Assembly (NCBI GenBank): GCA_949751835.1
Contig: CATKHK010000038.1
Location: forward strand, 248,001-312,000
Origin: Blepharisma japonicum
Lineage: Eukaryota > Ciliophora > Heterotrichea > Heterotrichida > Blepharismidae
DNA length: 64,000 nucleotides
Direction: 5' to 3'
Of the stretch, positions 12,701-25,086 are shown piece by piece (the first letter of the stretch is position 1; every line of letters starts with the position of its first letter). The translations under genes and the position numbers were made by a program. A model generated the notes under the pieces. It did not search any database and had not been told where the DNA came from. It saw nothing but the letters and a program-made list of their open reading frames with translations.

Positions 12701-13848
12701 CAATCTGCTAAGCAAGTAAAAATTATATAGGGATATGATATGTGGAGCAAGTATAATAATGCTGAAGATTATACAAATGGGGTTAAATTTTTGATGATGA
12801 ATGGCTATGGAGATGGATTTCAATATATTAATAGCTCACTATATCAAGTAATGGAGTGCCAAAAATCATTGATGCTTGATTTTAAATCAGAAATATTTGT
12901 GCTCCTCATATTGGGAATTGGAGTCCTTGGCTTATGCTTTTGTTTGATGATTCCATTTAGCTATTCTGTAATTAAAATTGAAAATGTTTTTTGGAATAAT
13001 TTAAGAAAAAAAGCATTTCAAAATTATTCTGAAATGAAACAGTCACTTTTAGAAAGGCTCAAAAACGTTCATGATCAGTCTGAAATGATACTTAATAATA
13101 AAAGCCCGACTAAGGAAATATTCAACTTCAAAAATTATTGAAAATATATATGGAGAGTTTGCGTATATTTTATGGTCGTAATAGCGTTTTCTTTAATTAA
13201 CATTTCCTACCTCTATGAAAATTGCACAAATTATTTAGTCTACAGACCTGATGTAATTCGAGAGTTGATTAATACCAAAATAGTTATAAATACCGTTATT
13301 ATCGCAGCGTCAGATTTACAAAATGATGCTGCAGGTTTCCCTTTGAATTATTTGCTTAACATCCATAATTACGCAAATAACTTAGAAATTTTCCAAAAAT
13401 CTATATCAGCGCTCAAAGATGCAAGATTAGTATTAAGAAACCCGAAATATCTGCCAATTTTATCAAGAGATTATGAAAAGAAATATTATGAAAGCGATAA
13501 TCAACATCCATATACAAATTATCTAGATTATGGTGCATATGCTGCTGAGCAAGAATTAATAAATTCTGGATATATTATTGCAAATTTAGATGTAACTCAT
13601 GAAAGTACATATAGAGATTGAGTATACAATATTTAATTTTTAGAGATAATTATGACGAATATGTTGGTGAGATAGATAGTTATTCCCAAAGCGTTATTGA
13701 TAATCAAGTTAAAATTATTGTTGCAGCATTTTCTATTTTTGTTATGATCTCAGTTGTTATATATTTTATTATTTATTTTGTATTTTTTAAGAACGAAAAG
13801 AAATACCTACAGAAAATTAATTCGATGATGAAATTTATGCCTGCCTAA
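9713..13848 (+). CDS. TmcB-like PAS membrane protein, copy 3 (late frameshift)
   Basis: The gene is intact through the membrane bundle, TPR-like region, both PAS-like domains and most of the second membrane part, with introns at 12314-12328 and 12716-12730. Near the 3' end the family motif (Y-N-[IV]-[ST]-L-F-R-D-N-Y-D) is disrupted. Compared with copy 4, one base is missing around 13634-13637 and an in-frame TAA appears at 13634-13636. The coding length without introns (4,106 nt) is one short of a multiple of three, confirming a single net indel. The reading frame as written ends after 1,297 residues and lacks the last membrane helix; the remaining 3' codons are still well preserved to the TAA at 13848. 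It could be a young pseudogene, a truncated functional form, or a base error. No 15- or 16-nt intron explains the gap. Confidence 0.75.
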
Positions 13849-14050
13849 GACATTAATTATTTATAGTTAATAAGTAATAATTCATTTCTAAATAATTTCC
13901 CTATAGACTCGAGGTATGATGGTGCCGTAATTGATTCATATAAATAGCAATTATAAATTGTAATTTTTTTATTTATAAAATAAATAAAACCAATAAATAC
14001 ATGTATATTTCAACTAATAAAAAATAAGTTTACTGTTATTTTATTCAAAA
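13849..14050. promoter_or_regulatory. Short spacer: 3' flank of copy 3 and promoter region of copy 4
   Basis: In 202 bp the 3' flank of copy 3 carries an ATTCATTTCTAAATAA-TTTCCCTATA block that recurs after copy 4 (about 18201-18231), likely part of a shared 3' UTR or end-forming signal. It is followed by the conserved TTCATATAAATAGCAATTA upstream block of copies 3 and 4, including CAATTATAAATTG at 13948-13960. Both signals must fit here, so the spacer is close to the minimum for this subfamily. Confidence 0.45.
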
Positions 14051-17000
14051 ATGTTTGATTCCAAAGTCAGCTTATATAAACTCTTTTCTTCCAATCTGAT
14101 AATCAAAAGCAATGCTCTAAAAAATTCATTATTTGGGGTATACAATCAATTATACCATCAAAATACTTTAGAAGAAAAATCAATTTCCAAGTTAAAAGCT
14201 AATGAAATGATATTAGGAATACTTTGATGTCTTCAAATGCTGAGTTTTTTATGAACTCCAAATCTTTCGATAAAAAACTGACAAGAAAACATGATGATAT
14301 GAAAAAGCATTGGCTATTTTAGGATTGACAATATATGTTCTGAATTCGGAATAATCAATGAATGTCTCTATTTATCGATTATCTTTACTTTTATGCTTGG
14401 GTTTGCAATTACTTTTTTAGCTATCAGTATTTATTTTTCATTAAGCATATCAAAATTATTTGGCATATTTAGATGAATTTTCAATATCTGGCTAATTGTT
14501 TTTTATATCCCATCTATGACTTTGTATTCCATCTTTTTAAAATATAGCATTTGACCCCAAGATTATATTTTAGAATACCAAAATAACAATCATTCAAAAG
14601 ATCTTGACATAAGTGCTCCATTACAGTTTGTGATCATTATAGCAATAGTTACGAATTTTCCGTTGATTTATTTTTATACTCAATTTTCAAGTGAAATCAG
14701 GCATTCTGAAAGTGATAAAACTATAAAAGCAAAGGCTCATTCAAAAATTGATGGTCATATAGCAATATTTACTTATTTTTTGCCAATATTTTATGTATTA
14801 TTTGATGAAAATTATATGGCTTATTTTCAATTTTTTGTGATGGTTATTTCAATAATCATAGTTATAGAATGTGAAATACTTTTACCATTTTTTTCTCTTT
14901 ATTGCAATTTAATATTTATTCTCAAGATTTTTACTATTATGTTAACTTCTTTCGGGTTTGGGTTTGGGTATTTAATGGATAACTCGCTGCTTATTATTTT
15001 TCTGGTAATTATTTTGTGACCAATATCAGCTTATTTTGTGGTGCAGTTTACTATAAAGCTCCAAACTCAAATAAAATCAGCAAATCCTGCATATATGAAA
15101 GAAATAAATTCTAAATATGAGCTAGAAAAAACACTAAGAAATTGATTGTGCTTAAATGATACTGAGCATAAGAATGAGATAATCTACATCTTTGAAAAAT
15201 TTTTTATAAAAAAATTTTTCCATAGAGACAAGCTCTTAATTATTTGGGTAACAAATTACTGTTTATTTGGACTAAAAGATGAACCTTTAGCAAAAGTCAA
15301 GCTAAGTAAAACAAAAGAAATTCGAAGCTGAAATTTAGAAGGTGAGTTCCAAGAATACCTTTGTAATAAAAGTATCAACGAATCTTTGTCTAATGAGAGT
15401 TTAAATTTAATCAATTTTTATCAACAATTAAATTTGCTAAAAAAAAGGGATTCAAAACTGTGCATCAATTTAATGAAGTTCTGGGAAGAAACGACTTCAG
15501 CTAGGCCTAATCTCAAAAAATTGACAAATAAACTATTCTGAATCGATAAAAACATTTCATATCTCAATGAAAAATATAGAAAACTTGCATTTGAATTTTT
15601 GGATTATCGTGAATTCTTAACACTCTATGCTTCATATGCAAGAGATGTTATCTATGACTATGAAAAATCGAATTTACTAGAAATTAAATTAAGAGGATTA
15701 AATGATCCAAATATTACAAATACTGAATTTAAAAAATCGAGTTTTTTAATTGAGTCTAATGGCATATTAATAATATCAGGTGAGCCTGACAATTTTGGTC
15801 AAATTTTGTTTTCAAATTCAAGAGCTGCTGAAATTATGAAAACTTCTGTTGAGTGCTTAGAAGAGAGCAAAATAATGGATTTTATTCATTATTATTACTA
15901 TGAGAATCTGAAAGAAGAAATGCAACGTCTTATTCATTATGGTTCAAGCTCTGAAATTGATTTAAGCAAAGGTTTCTTTTTAAGTATTCCTAGAAAATAT
16001 TTAATAGAATTCACAGGAAAAGCAATAATTACTTCAATTGATAATAATCTTGCTTTTATGTTAAACTTCCAACCAAAAGAAATGAAGCGCCAAACAGCTC
16101 TTTTAGCAGAAACTGGGGAAATTTTATGCTGCTCAGAATATTTTTCTGACTTTGCTGGAAAATTAAATGAAAATTTGATAGGCTTCAACATTAAAGAATT
16201 ATTCTCTGATGCAGAAATGCATGGCTCAGCACGAATTCTTCAATTAAAACATAAAGAAACACTTTTAGCCATATCTTGCGCTCAAGTTTTAAGATTAAAG
16301 GTCTTTTACGCCGTCCTTATAAATAATCACGAAGAAGTTCAAAGGTGAAAAAATAAAAATAGCCATTATGATATCGAAGAAAAAAAAGAAATTCATAATC
16401 ATCGTATAGACCTAGAAGTATATCATAAGGAATCCTATAGAAGTATTCAATTATCAAACGAAAAATATGTAAGCACAGAAATGAAATTAATCGATACAAA
16501 CACTTGTGAAGAGTTAGAAGCCTTTGAAAACAATTCTTTAAGCCAGCTATCAGATACAAAATCCCAAGTTCAGAACAAAAAAAAGATTTTTCAAATGCTA
16601 ACAATAAGTTCTAGGTCAATAAATATTTTGCATGTAGCCTTTATTATATCAGTAAATTCTATTTAGATTATAGCTGTTTTAACTACAAATATTGTAGTTC
16701 TCTTTTATGCTTTTTCATATATTGATTTTATAAAAAATATTGATTTCCCAATGGCTATAGCCAAGGCAGAGTCGAGATTACAAATTGCTGCTTGTACTGC
16801 ACAATTATTGTGAGTGATTACAGTGATAAACGATCCTACTGGTGATACAGATTTAAAAGCAGTGCGGAGCTTATTACCAGGATATATAAATAATATAAGA
16901 GACATTTATATGGATATTGCTTCTAACTCAACCAAATGAAACTATTGTTCAAGTAAAACTATTTTGACTGATAAGAATATTAATGTATGGGACTCTGGGC

Positions 17001-18184
17001 ATACTAAAAAAGAAAGTTTATTAGATATGCTGTCTCAATCTGCTCAGCAAGTAAAAATTATATAGGGATATGATTTAATAAAAAAGTATAATAATGCTGA
17101 AGATTATACAAATGAGGTTAAATTTTTGATGATGAATGGCTATGGAGATGGATTTCAATATATTAATAGCTCACTATATCAAGTAATGGAGTGCCAAAAA
17201 TCATTGATGCTTGATTTTAAATCAGTAATGTTTGTGCTGCTTATACTAGGTATTGGAGTTCTTGGATTATGCTTTTGTTTGATGATTCCATTTTGTTATT
17301 CTGTAATTAAAATTGAAAATAATTTTTGGAATAATTTAAGAAAAAAAGCATTCCAAAATTATTCTGAAATAAAGCAGTCACTTTTAGAAAGGCTCAAAAA
17401 CGTTCATGATCAGCCTGAAATGATATCTACTAATAAAAGCCCGACTAAGGAAATATTCAACTTCAAAAATTATTGAAAATATATATGGAGAGTTTGCGTA
17501 TATTTTATGGTCGTAATAGCGTTTTCTTTAATTAACATTTCCTATCTCTATGAAAATTGCACAAATTATTTAGCCTACAGACCTGATGTAATTCGAGAGT
17601 TGATTAATACCAAAATAGTTATAAATACCTTTATTATCGCAGCATCAGATCTACAATATGATGCTGCCAGTTTCCCTTTGAATTATTTGCTTAACATCCA
17701 TAATTACGCAAATAACTTAGAAATTTTCCAAAAATCTATATCAGCGCTCAAGAATGCAAGATTAGTATTAAGAAACCCGAAATATCAGCCAATTTTATCA
17801 AGAGATTATGAAAAGAAATATTATGAAAGTGATAGTCAACAACCGTATACAAATTATCTTGATTATGGTGCATATGCTGCTGAGCAAGAATTAATAAATT
17901 CTGGATATATTATTGCAAATGTAGATGCAACTCATGGAAGTACATATAAAGATTGAATATACAATATTTCACTTTTTAGAGATAATTATGATGAATATGT
18001 TGGTGAGATAGATAGTTATTCCCAAAGCGTTATTGATGATCAAGTTAAAATTATTGTTGCAGCATTTTCTATTTTTGTTATGATCTCAGTTATTATATAT
18101 TTTATTATTTATTTTGTATTTTTTAAGAACGAAAAGAAATACCTACAGAAAATTAATTCGATGATGAGATTTATGCCTGTCTAA
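14051..18184 (+). CDS. TmcB-like PAS membrane protein, copy 4 (complete)
   Basis: 1,367 residues, uninterrupted under the UGA=Trp code, with introns at 16652-16666 (GTAAATTCTATTTAG) and 17051-17065 (GTAAAAATTATATAG). The domain order matches copy 2. It is the closest relative of copy 3: over the 149-residue stretch around 17507-17956 I count about 12 differences, whereas the first ~200 residues of the two copies differ much more. The start M-F-D-S-K-V-S-L-Y-K-L-F-S-S aligns with the other starts in the subfamily. An I-L-W-P-I-S sequence (Trp from TGA, about 15017) replaces I-L-G-P-I-S. It is likely a multi-pass surface or vesicle membrane protein with a cytosolic PAS region; partner and ligand are unknown. 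Confidence 0.8.
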
Positions 18185-19852
18185 GACCATAAATTTTTAA
18201 TAATTCATTTCTAAATAATTTCCCTATAACTTGAGTGATGATAAAAACCAACGTAAAAATGGAAAAGCGGAAACTCTTGAATATATTTAAATGATGAATT
18301 TTAATTTTTTTACCTGTTTTAAGGCAATCTTCTTAAGTCAAAAAAGAAAATTTGTATTCATTTTTTATATTTGACCATAAATCAAAAATGAATTAAGTTA
18401 ATAGACTAACATACGTTAAATTGAATTGTAAATAATTCCACTACGAATAAACAGCAGCAGCCAACACCTTTAGATCAGAGAACTTTGAGTTAGAGAAAAT
18501 AGACTTTTCCTCAGTACCTTACTGAGGGTTTTAATGAAAGGCTTGGTACTCGATTTTTAATTGATAATAGTAAGAAAATTTATTTTTCATAATTCTTGAT
18601 TCATAATGATGTGGCATTGCTACCCATCCCTTTAGACTCTAGAGGTTATTGAAAACTCACAGTAGCAGGAGCGTTGTGAGAGTAGGACTACTGGGATTAG
18701 CAAAATAAGGTAAAGATAAACACTAATAAGATTAAGATTAGAATAGCATATCCCAGACAAAAGCTATAAAAATTTCACTAACCAAAGAAGCAAGATAGCA
18801 TTCCCTTATAATTATATTGGTATTTTGTTGAAGAAATTCCATATGAATAATTAGATAAAAATCGATGATAAAGTCTTTTCACAATAATTGCTATGAGGAG
18901 TTTCAATACTTATCAGCTAGCAAGCAAGTCTTATAATTTTAATCACACACTCAGAAATTTGACTAATAGTGTGGCAATGGGCTTTGATAATTCTTAGAAA
19001 AAGATTATGAAAAAAAGTAATTTTTATTAAAATTATAATTTCCTCATAGGAGCCATGAGGTTAAAGCCATGAGAATTAACTTGGAATAATCTAAGGTTTT
19101 AGCTGCAGAGTCTGGTTTATTCTCAATATAACTAATAAATTTAGATGTCTTTATACTTTTTAATGAAAAATTTGCTTGATAAGTGATTATTTGGTTTCAT
19201 AGTAGTATAGCAGAAATTGAAGCAAATTTAATAAAAAATTTTCTAAATTTATATAAGTATTGATATTAAACAACCTAGAAGACAAGTAAAATAAATTTTA
19301 TGCAGATTAATTATCTAGCAAGAGTTTTATTCTATTGATCTAATTAAACTAATCTAAGATGGACATATTATACCTTTTAACCATATTAAATAGGCATTAT
19401 TTCTTTATCAGTAGAAAAACTTAGTAAACTCATCTAATTTTAAATAAATATTATTTTGTTGGCTTTTGATATAATAAAAAACTATTGAGGACTTTCAATT
19501 TTATATTTTTCAATGATTTTAAGTGTGGATAATTATATATTAGCTTTAAATAATTAAATTATTTCATAAACATTAATTAGAATCTTGGCAACTTAAAGAT
19601 AAGCTACTAGCTGCTAGCTGCGTTTATGGATTTATATCCTTATGTTTTGTATTTAATGAAAAATAATTTATAATAATAATCCATTTATATGCTAACTAGA
19701 ATTCTCATTATATTGAGGTCAATAAATTAAATTATCTCAAAATTAGCTACTCGACTAATATATTTTGTTTTAACTAAATAAAAGATTTAAAATGCTATTT
19801 TATTCGGAAAATTAGCTTAGTAAAAAATTTCTATTGCTATTTTTTCTCCATA
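18185..19852. other. Long spacer between copies 4 and 5
   Basis: 1.67 kb. The first ~45 bp repeat the 3' flank seen after copy 3. A somewhat GC-richer patch at about 18440-18720 has a protein-like stretch (L-P-I-P-L-D-S-R-G-Y-W-K-L-T-V-A-G around 18605-18675) interrupted by stops, possibly a very old coding or mobile-element remnant that I cannot name. The rest is plain AT-rich sequence. The final ~60 bp lead into the TAATG start of copy 5. Confidence 0.45.
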
Positions 19853-22800
19853 ATGTTTGCACATAAAGCTGGTATGCACGATCCCTTGACTTCCAAAAAT
19901 AGCATTGGAAAACATTTGAAAATTTTGATATTCAAGATATATAGTCAATTATATCATCAGAAAAGTTTAGAAGAAAAATCAATTTTCAAACTAAAAGTCA
20001 AAGAAATATTATGAGGCATAACTTGATGCCTTCAAATTTTGAGTTTGTTATGAACTCCAAATCTCTCAATTGCAAATTGAGACGAAAATATGATGATATG
20101 AAGAATCATAGGGTTTTTACGGATTGATAATATATGCTCAGAATTTGGGATTATTAATGGATGCCTATATTTATGAATTGCAATTACTTTTCTGCTTGGT
20201 GCCGGCATTATTTGCTTAGCAATTAGTATTCGCCTTTCTTTAAGTATTACAAAGTTATGTGGTATATTTAGATGCGTTTTCAATATTTGACTGATTTTTT
20301 TTTTAATACCTTCTATCACTCTGTATTCCATTTTTTTAAAATATGCCTTTTGGCCTCAAAAATATATCTTAGAATACAAAAATAACAATAATTTAGAAGA
20401 CTTTGAAATAAGTGCTATACTACAGTTTGTGATAATTTTAGCATTAGTTATAGATTTTCCCTTGCTCTATTTTTATACTCAATTTTCAAGTGAAATCAGG
20501 CATTCTGAAAGTAGTAAAACTATAAAAGCAAAAGCTCATTCAAAAATCGATGGTCATATAGCTATTTGTTCTTATTTTTGTCCAATACTGTATGTTCTAC
20601 TTGACGAAAACTATATGATTTATTTTCAAGTTTTCGTGATTACTATTTCAACAATTCTAATTATAGAGTCTGAAATACTTATACCTTATTTTTCTCTTTA
20701 TTGCAATTTAGCACAAATCCTCAAGCTTTTCGCTGTGGCTATAACTTCGTTTGGATTTATTTTAGGATATTTAATTGATAATTCATTGGTTATTATTTTT
20801 ATAGTAACTATTATCGGTCCAATATCAGCTATATTTTTGGTGAAATTAATTATTGAATTTCAAAGGCAAATAAATTCAGTAGTCTTAACAAATATTGAAG
20901 AAATAAGCTCTGAATATAAATTAGAAAAAATGCTAAGATATTGATTGTGCTTAAATGATACTGAGCATAAAAATGAGATAATCCGTATATTTGAAAATTA
21001 TTTTATAAAAAACACTTCCCACAAAAATAAGCTTCAAATTATTTGAATAGCCAATTATTGTTTATTTAATTTAAAAGACGAATCTTTAGCAAAAGTCAAA
21101 TTAGCCAAAGCTAAATCTATTTCAATGTGAAACTTAGAAGCTGACTTCCAAGAATACCTATGCAATAAAAATATTAATGAATCTCCTTTAAGTGAAAGCT
21201 TACAATTTCTCAGCTATTATCAACAATTAAATTTGATAAAAAATAAAGACTCAAAATTATGCTTCTATTTATTAAAATTTTGAGAAGAATTAACTTCATC
21301 CAAGCCTAATCTTAAAAAATTAAAAAATAGGCTGAAATGAATTGATGAAACAATTTCATATCTTAATAACCAATACAAAATGGTGATATGGAAATTTTTG
21401 GATTCTCGAGAATGCTTAACACTTTATGCTTCATATACAAAAGATGTTATTTATGACTATGAAAAATCGAATTTACTTCAAGCTAAATTAATACGATTAA
21501 ATAATCAAAATGCTGCGAATGCTCAGTTTAAAAAAATAAGCTTTCTGAATGAATCTAATTGCATTCTAATAATATCTGGCGAGACTGATAATTTTGGCCA
21601 AATTTTATTCGCAAATTCAAGAGCTGCTGAAATTATGAAAAGTTCTATTGGCAGTTTGGAAGAGAGCGATATAATGAGTTTTATTCATGCTTATTATAGA
21701 GAAAATCTAAAAATAGAAATGCAATGACTTATTCATTATGGCTCAATTTCTGAAATTGATTTGGGCAAAGGATTCTTCTTGAATATTCCAGGGAAATTTT
21801 TAATAGAATGTATAGGAAAAGCAGAAATTACTTCAATTGAAAACAATCTTGTTTTTATATTAAACTTTCAAATAAAGAAATCAAAGCACCAAGCAGCGCT
21901 TTTAACGGAAACAGGAGAGATTTTATGCTGCTCAGAGTATTTTTCTGAATTAACTGCTAGGCATAATGAAAATTTAATAGGCTTCAATGCTAAAGATTTA
22001 TTTTCTGAAAAAGAAATGTGTGGCTCAGATCTAATTTTTCAATTGCAAAATCAAGCAATTTTAGTCATGTCTCATACAGAATTTTATAAATTAAATGTTT
22101 ACTATGCTAAAATCATAAATGATCATGAAGAAATTATAAGATGAAAAAATAAAAGTAACGGTTTCTCTAAGGAAGAAAAAGAAATAGCATATAATAAATC
22201 TTTGAAATCAGAAAAATGTGATAAGACATTTTTAAGAACATATCAAACGTCAGACGAAAAATATATAAGTTCAGAAGTAAAATTAAGCCACATGAACTCT
22301 AATGAGCCTTCAGATGTCCATGAAAATGATTCTTCAAGTAAACTATCAGATGCAAAGTCTCAAATTTCAAGCAAAAAAAATGTTTTCAAAATGCTAACCA
22401 TTTCTTCTAGGTCCATAAATATTTTGCATTTTTCCATTGTTTTATCAGTAAACCTTATATAGATCATAGCTGTTTTGATTACAAATATAATTGTGCTCTT
22501 TTATGCTTTTTCATACATCAATTTTATAAAAAATATGGATTTTCCTATGGCCATAGCTAAAGCAGAGTCAAGATTGCAATGCGTTGCTTATATTGCGTGA
22601 GTACTCTGAGCGCTAAGAAACAAAAATGATTCTTATTCAGATCCAAATTTATTAATATTTTGAAATGCAACGCCAGCGTTTGTAAATGAATTAAGAGATA
22701 CTTATCTGGATATTGCTTCTAATTTACCAAAATGGAACTATTGTTCAAGTAAAACAATTTTGGCTGATAAGAAACTTAATGTATGAGATTATGAGCAAAT

Positions 22801-23983
22801 AAAAAAAGAAAGTTTATTGGATATGCTATCCCAATCTGTTCAGCAAGTAAAAATTATATAGGGAGAGCAATTAATAGCAAAGTTTAATAATTCTGAAGAT
22901 TTTTCAAATGAGGTTAAGTTTTTGATGATGAATGGCAATGGAGATGGATTTCAATATTGTAATAACTCGCTATATGAAGTAATGGAGTGTCAAAAGTCTC
23001 TAATGCTCGGTTTTAAATCAGAAGTCTTTTTGCTACTTATACTAGGGATAGGGGTTTTTGGCCTGTGCTTTGGCTTGACGATTCCATTTTACTATTCTGT
23101 GACAAAAATTGAAAATAATTTTTGGAATAATTTGAGAAAAAAAACTTTTCAAAATTATTCAGAAATAAAACAGTCACTTTTAGAAAGGCTAAGAAATATT
23201 CATTCTCAACCTGAAATTCTTATAAGTAATAGGAACCCATATGAGACAGTTATTAACTTCAAAAATTATTGAAAATATATATGGAGAATTTGCATGTATT
23301 TTATGGTTGTTATAGCATTCTCTTTAACAAATATCACTTATCTCTATGAAAATTGCACAAATTATTTAGCTTATAGGCCTGAAGTCCTTAGAGAGCTAAT
23401 TCGCACTAAGATTCTTATAAATACTCTTGCAATCTCGGCATCAGATTTACAATATGATTACATAGATTCTGTATCAAATGTTTTGCTCAACATACATAAT
23501 TATGAAAATAGTTTAATGATTTTCCATGAGTCTATATTAACTCTTCGTGAATCGATAGTATTATTAAGAAATCCAAAATATCTGCCAATGCTATCAAGTA
23601 ATTTCAAAAAAATGTATTATGAAAATGACAGACAATTGCATCCATATAATAATTATTGAGATTACGGTACATATGCTGCTGAAGAAGAAATAATAAATTC
23701 TAGTTATTTGATTACACATTTGGATGTATCTGATAGCCAAACATACTGGAATTGAGTATATAATCTTACAATTTTTAGAATAAATTATGATAAATTTGTT
23801 GATGAAGCTGACGCTTATTCGCAAAGTGTTATTGAAGATCAAGTAAATATTATTGTTCAAGCGCTTTCTGTTTTTATCATCGCCTCAATTGCAATATATT
23901 TTGCGCTATATTTTGTATTTTTTAAAAATGAAAAGAAATATTTACAAAAAATCAATTCAATGATAAGCATTATGCCAAATTAA
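19853..23983 (+). CDS. TmcB-like PAS membrane protein, copy 5 (complete)
   Basis: 1,366 residues with introns at 22448-22462 and 22847-22861, open throughout with TGA as Trp. The N-terminus (M-F-A-H-K-A-G-M-H-D-P-L-T-S) is the most divergent of copies 2-5, but the helical bundle, S-S-E-I-R-H-S-E-S-S-K-T ... K-A-H-S-K-I-D motif and both PAS-like cores are conserved. The second PAS-like domain keeps T-E-T-G-E-I-L-C-C-S-E-Y-F. The last loop is slightly changed and the protein ends K-I-N-S-M-I-S-I-M-P-N. It is the last member of subfamily 1 before the array switches to the F/G type at 25 kb. Confidence 0.8.
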
Positions 23984-25086
23984 GACTTCATAATTTAAAA
24001 GCACAATAAATAATAATTCATTTCTGATAATTTTTCTTAATTAAATAGATTATATTTATTTTTTACTTCGGGTGTTATTGCAGACCCACGTGCAATTTTA
24101 TTTAGTTTTAAAAACTTTCAATCCATAATGTCCTCCTCCATTATTCCCCATATTTTTAATTTTTCCTCAATGCTTTTCACTTCAAAAAATTTATCATGTT
24201 TAGGTTTCTTTCGACTACGCCTTACTTTGCTATTAAAGATTTTTTCTCATTAAATCAGCTGAAATTTTTTAATTCTGAAACATCTGATGCAAGCCAATAG
24301 GAAGATTGTTTATACCTATAATATCTTGCAATATTCTGAGAATATTTAATATTTATAAAAATGGTAAAGTAGAAAATCAATTGAGCTACTTCTTGCTATT
24401 TTTATAATAATAGAGCTGCAATCATCTTTAAAGCATAATTCTGCCGAAAATTATAATCGGTTGGGAAAATATTTTTTGAAATAAAAATAAATTAAAGTAT
24501 ACACTCTAAGTTTTATATAAAGTTTAAGTCTTCTCAAAAATTAAATTTCAACGATTTCCGCTTAGCATAACCCCACCCCTCAATTGCAAACTAACTATTT
24601 AGTTTTTTAGTAAGAAAACCATTTTTAAGCTCAATAGACAATTTATCATTTCAGTATTGGTATAATCATAAGTTAAATGGAGCATTAGAACAGCAAAAAA
24701 TTAGATCTTTTACTTACAGAGAGTAAGCCACGCTATTAATTTTTGAATAAAGAATGTCTTAGGATCTAATTTGATAAATTGAATTTTTCTCTAAAACGGA
24801 CTTAAAAAATCAAAGTTATGGTTCGTTTATAATTTATTGGTTTCTTTTTTTTATCATATATGAAGCTTATATTTAATTGATAATCACCTATATAATATAA
24901 ATAATTTTATATGGAATTTCTGATCATATTGTATATTTTTAAAAGCATTCATTTATTTTTGGATCAACTTAGTTTAATATGTAAATTAATTACTTATTTT
25001 CTTTTTAAGAAAAATAAAATCAATTTCTCAAGAAAAATTTAAAAATTAAGCCATAATTTCATAAATATAAAAAATTATATTCCTTA
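23984..25086. other. Spacer between copies 5 and 6
   Basis: 1.1 kb, AT-rich. The start again carries an AATAATTCATTTCTGATAAT block similar to the 3' flanks of copies 3 and 4. No open frame, repeat or family relic was recognised. The last stretch is very A/T-rich and should contain the copy 6 promoter. Confidence 0.5.

Noticed and set aside
18590-18700. Protein-like stretch L-P-I-P-L-D-S-R-G-Y-W-K as a gene
   Set aside because: Too short and broken by TAG codons, with no start or intron pattern; kept only as a remark on the spacer.
20032-20331. Minus-strand open frame of 99 codons opposite copy 5
   Set aside because: It is a mirror of the conserved membrane bundle; similar minus-strand shadows occur opposite other copies (9847-10047, 30148-30339) and have no independent support.
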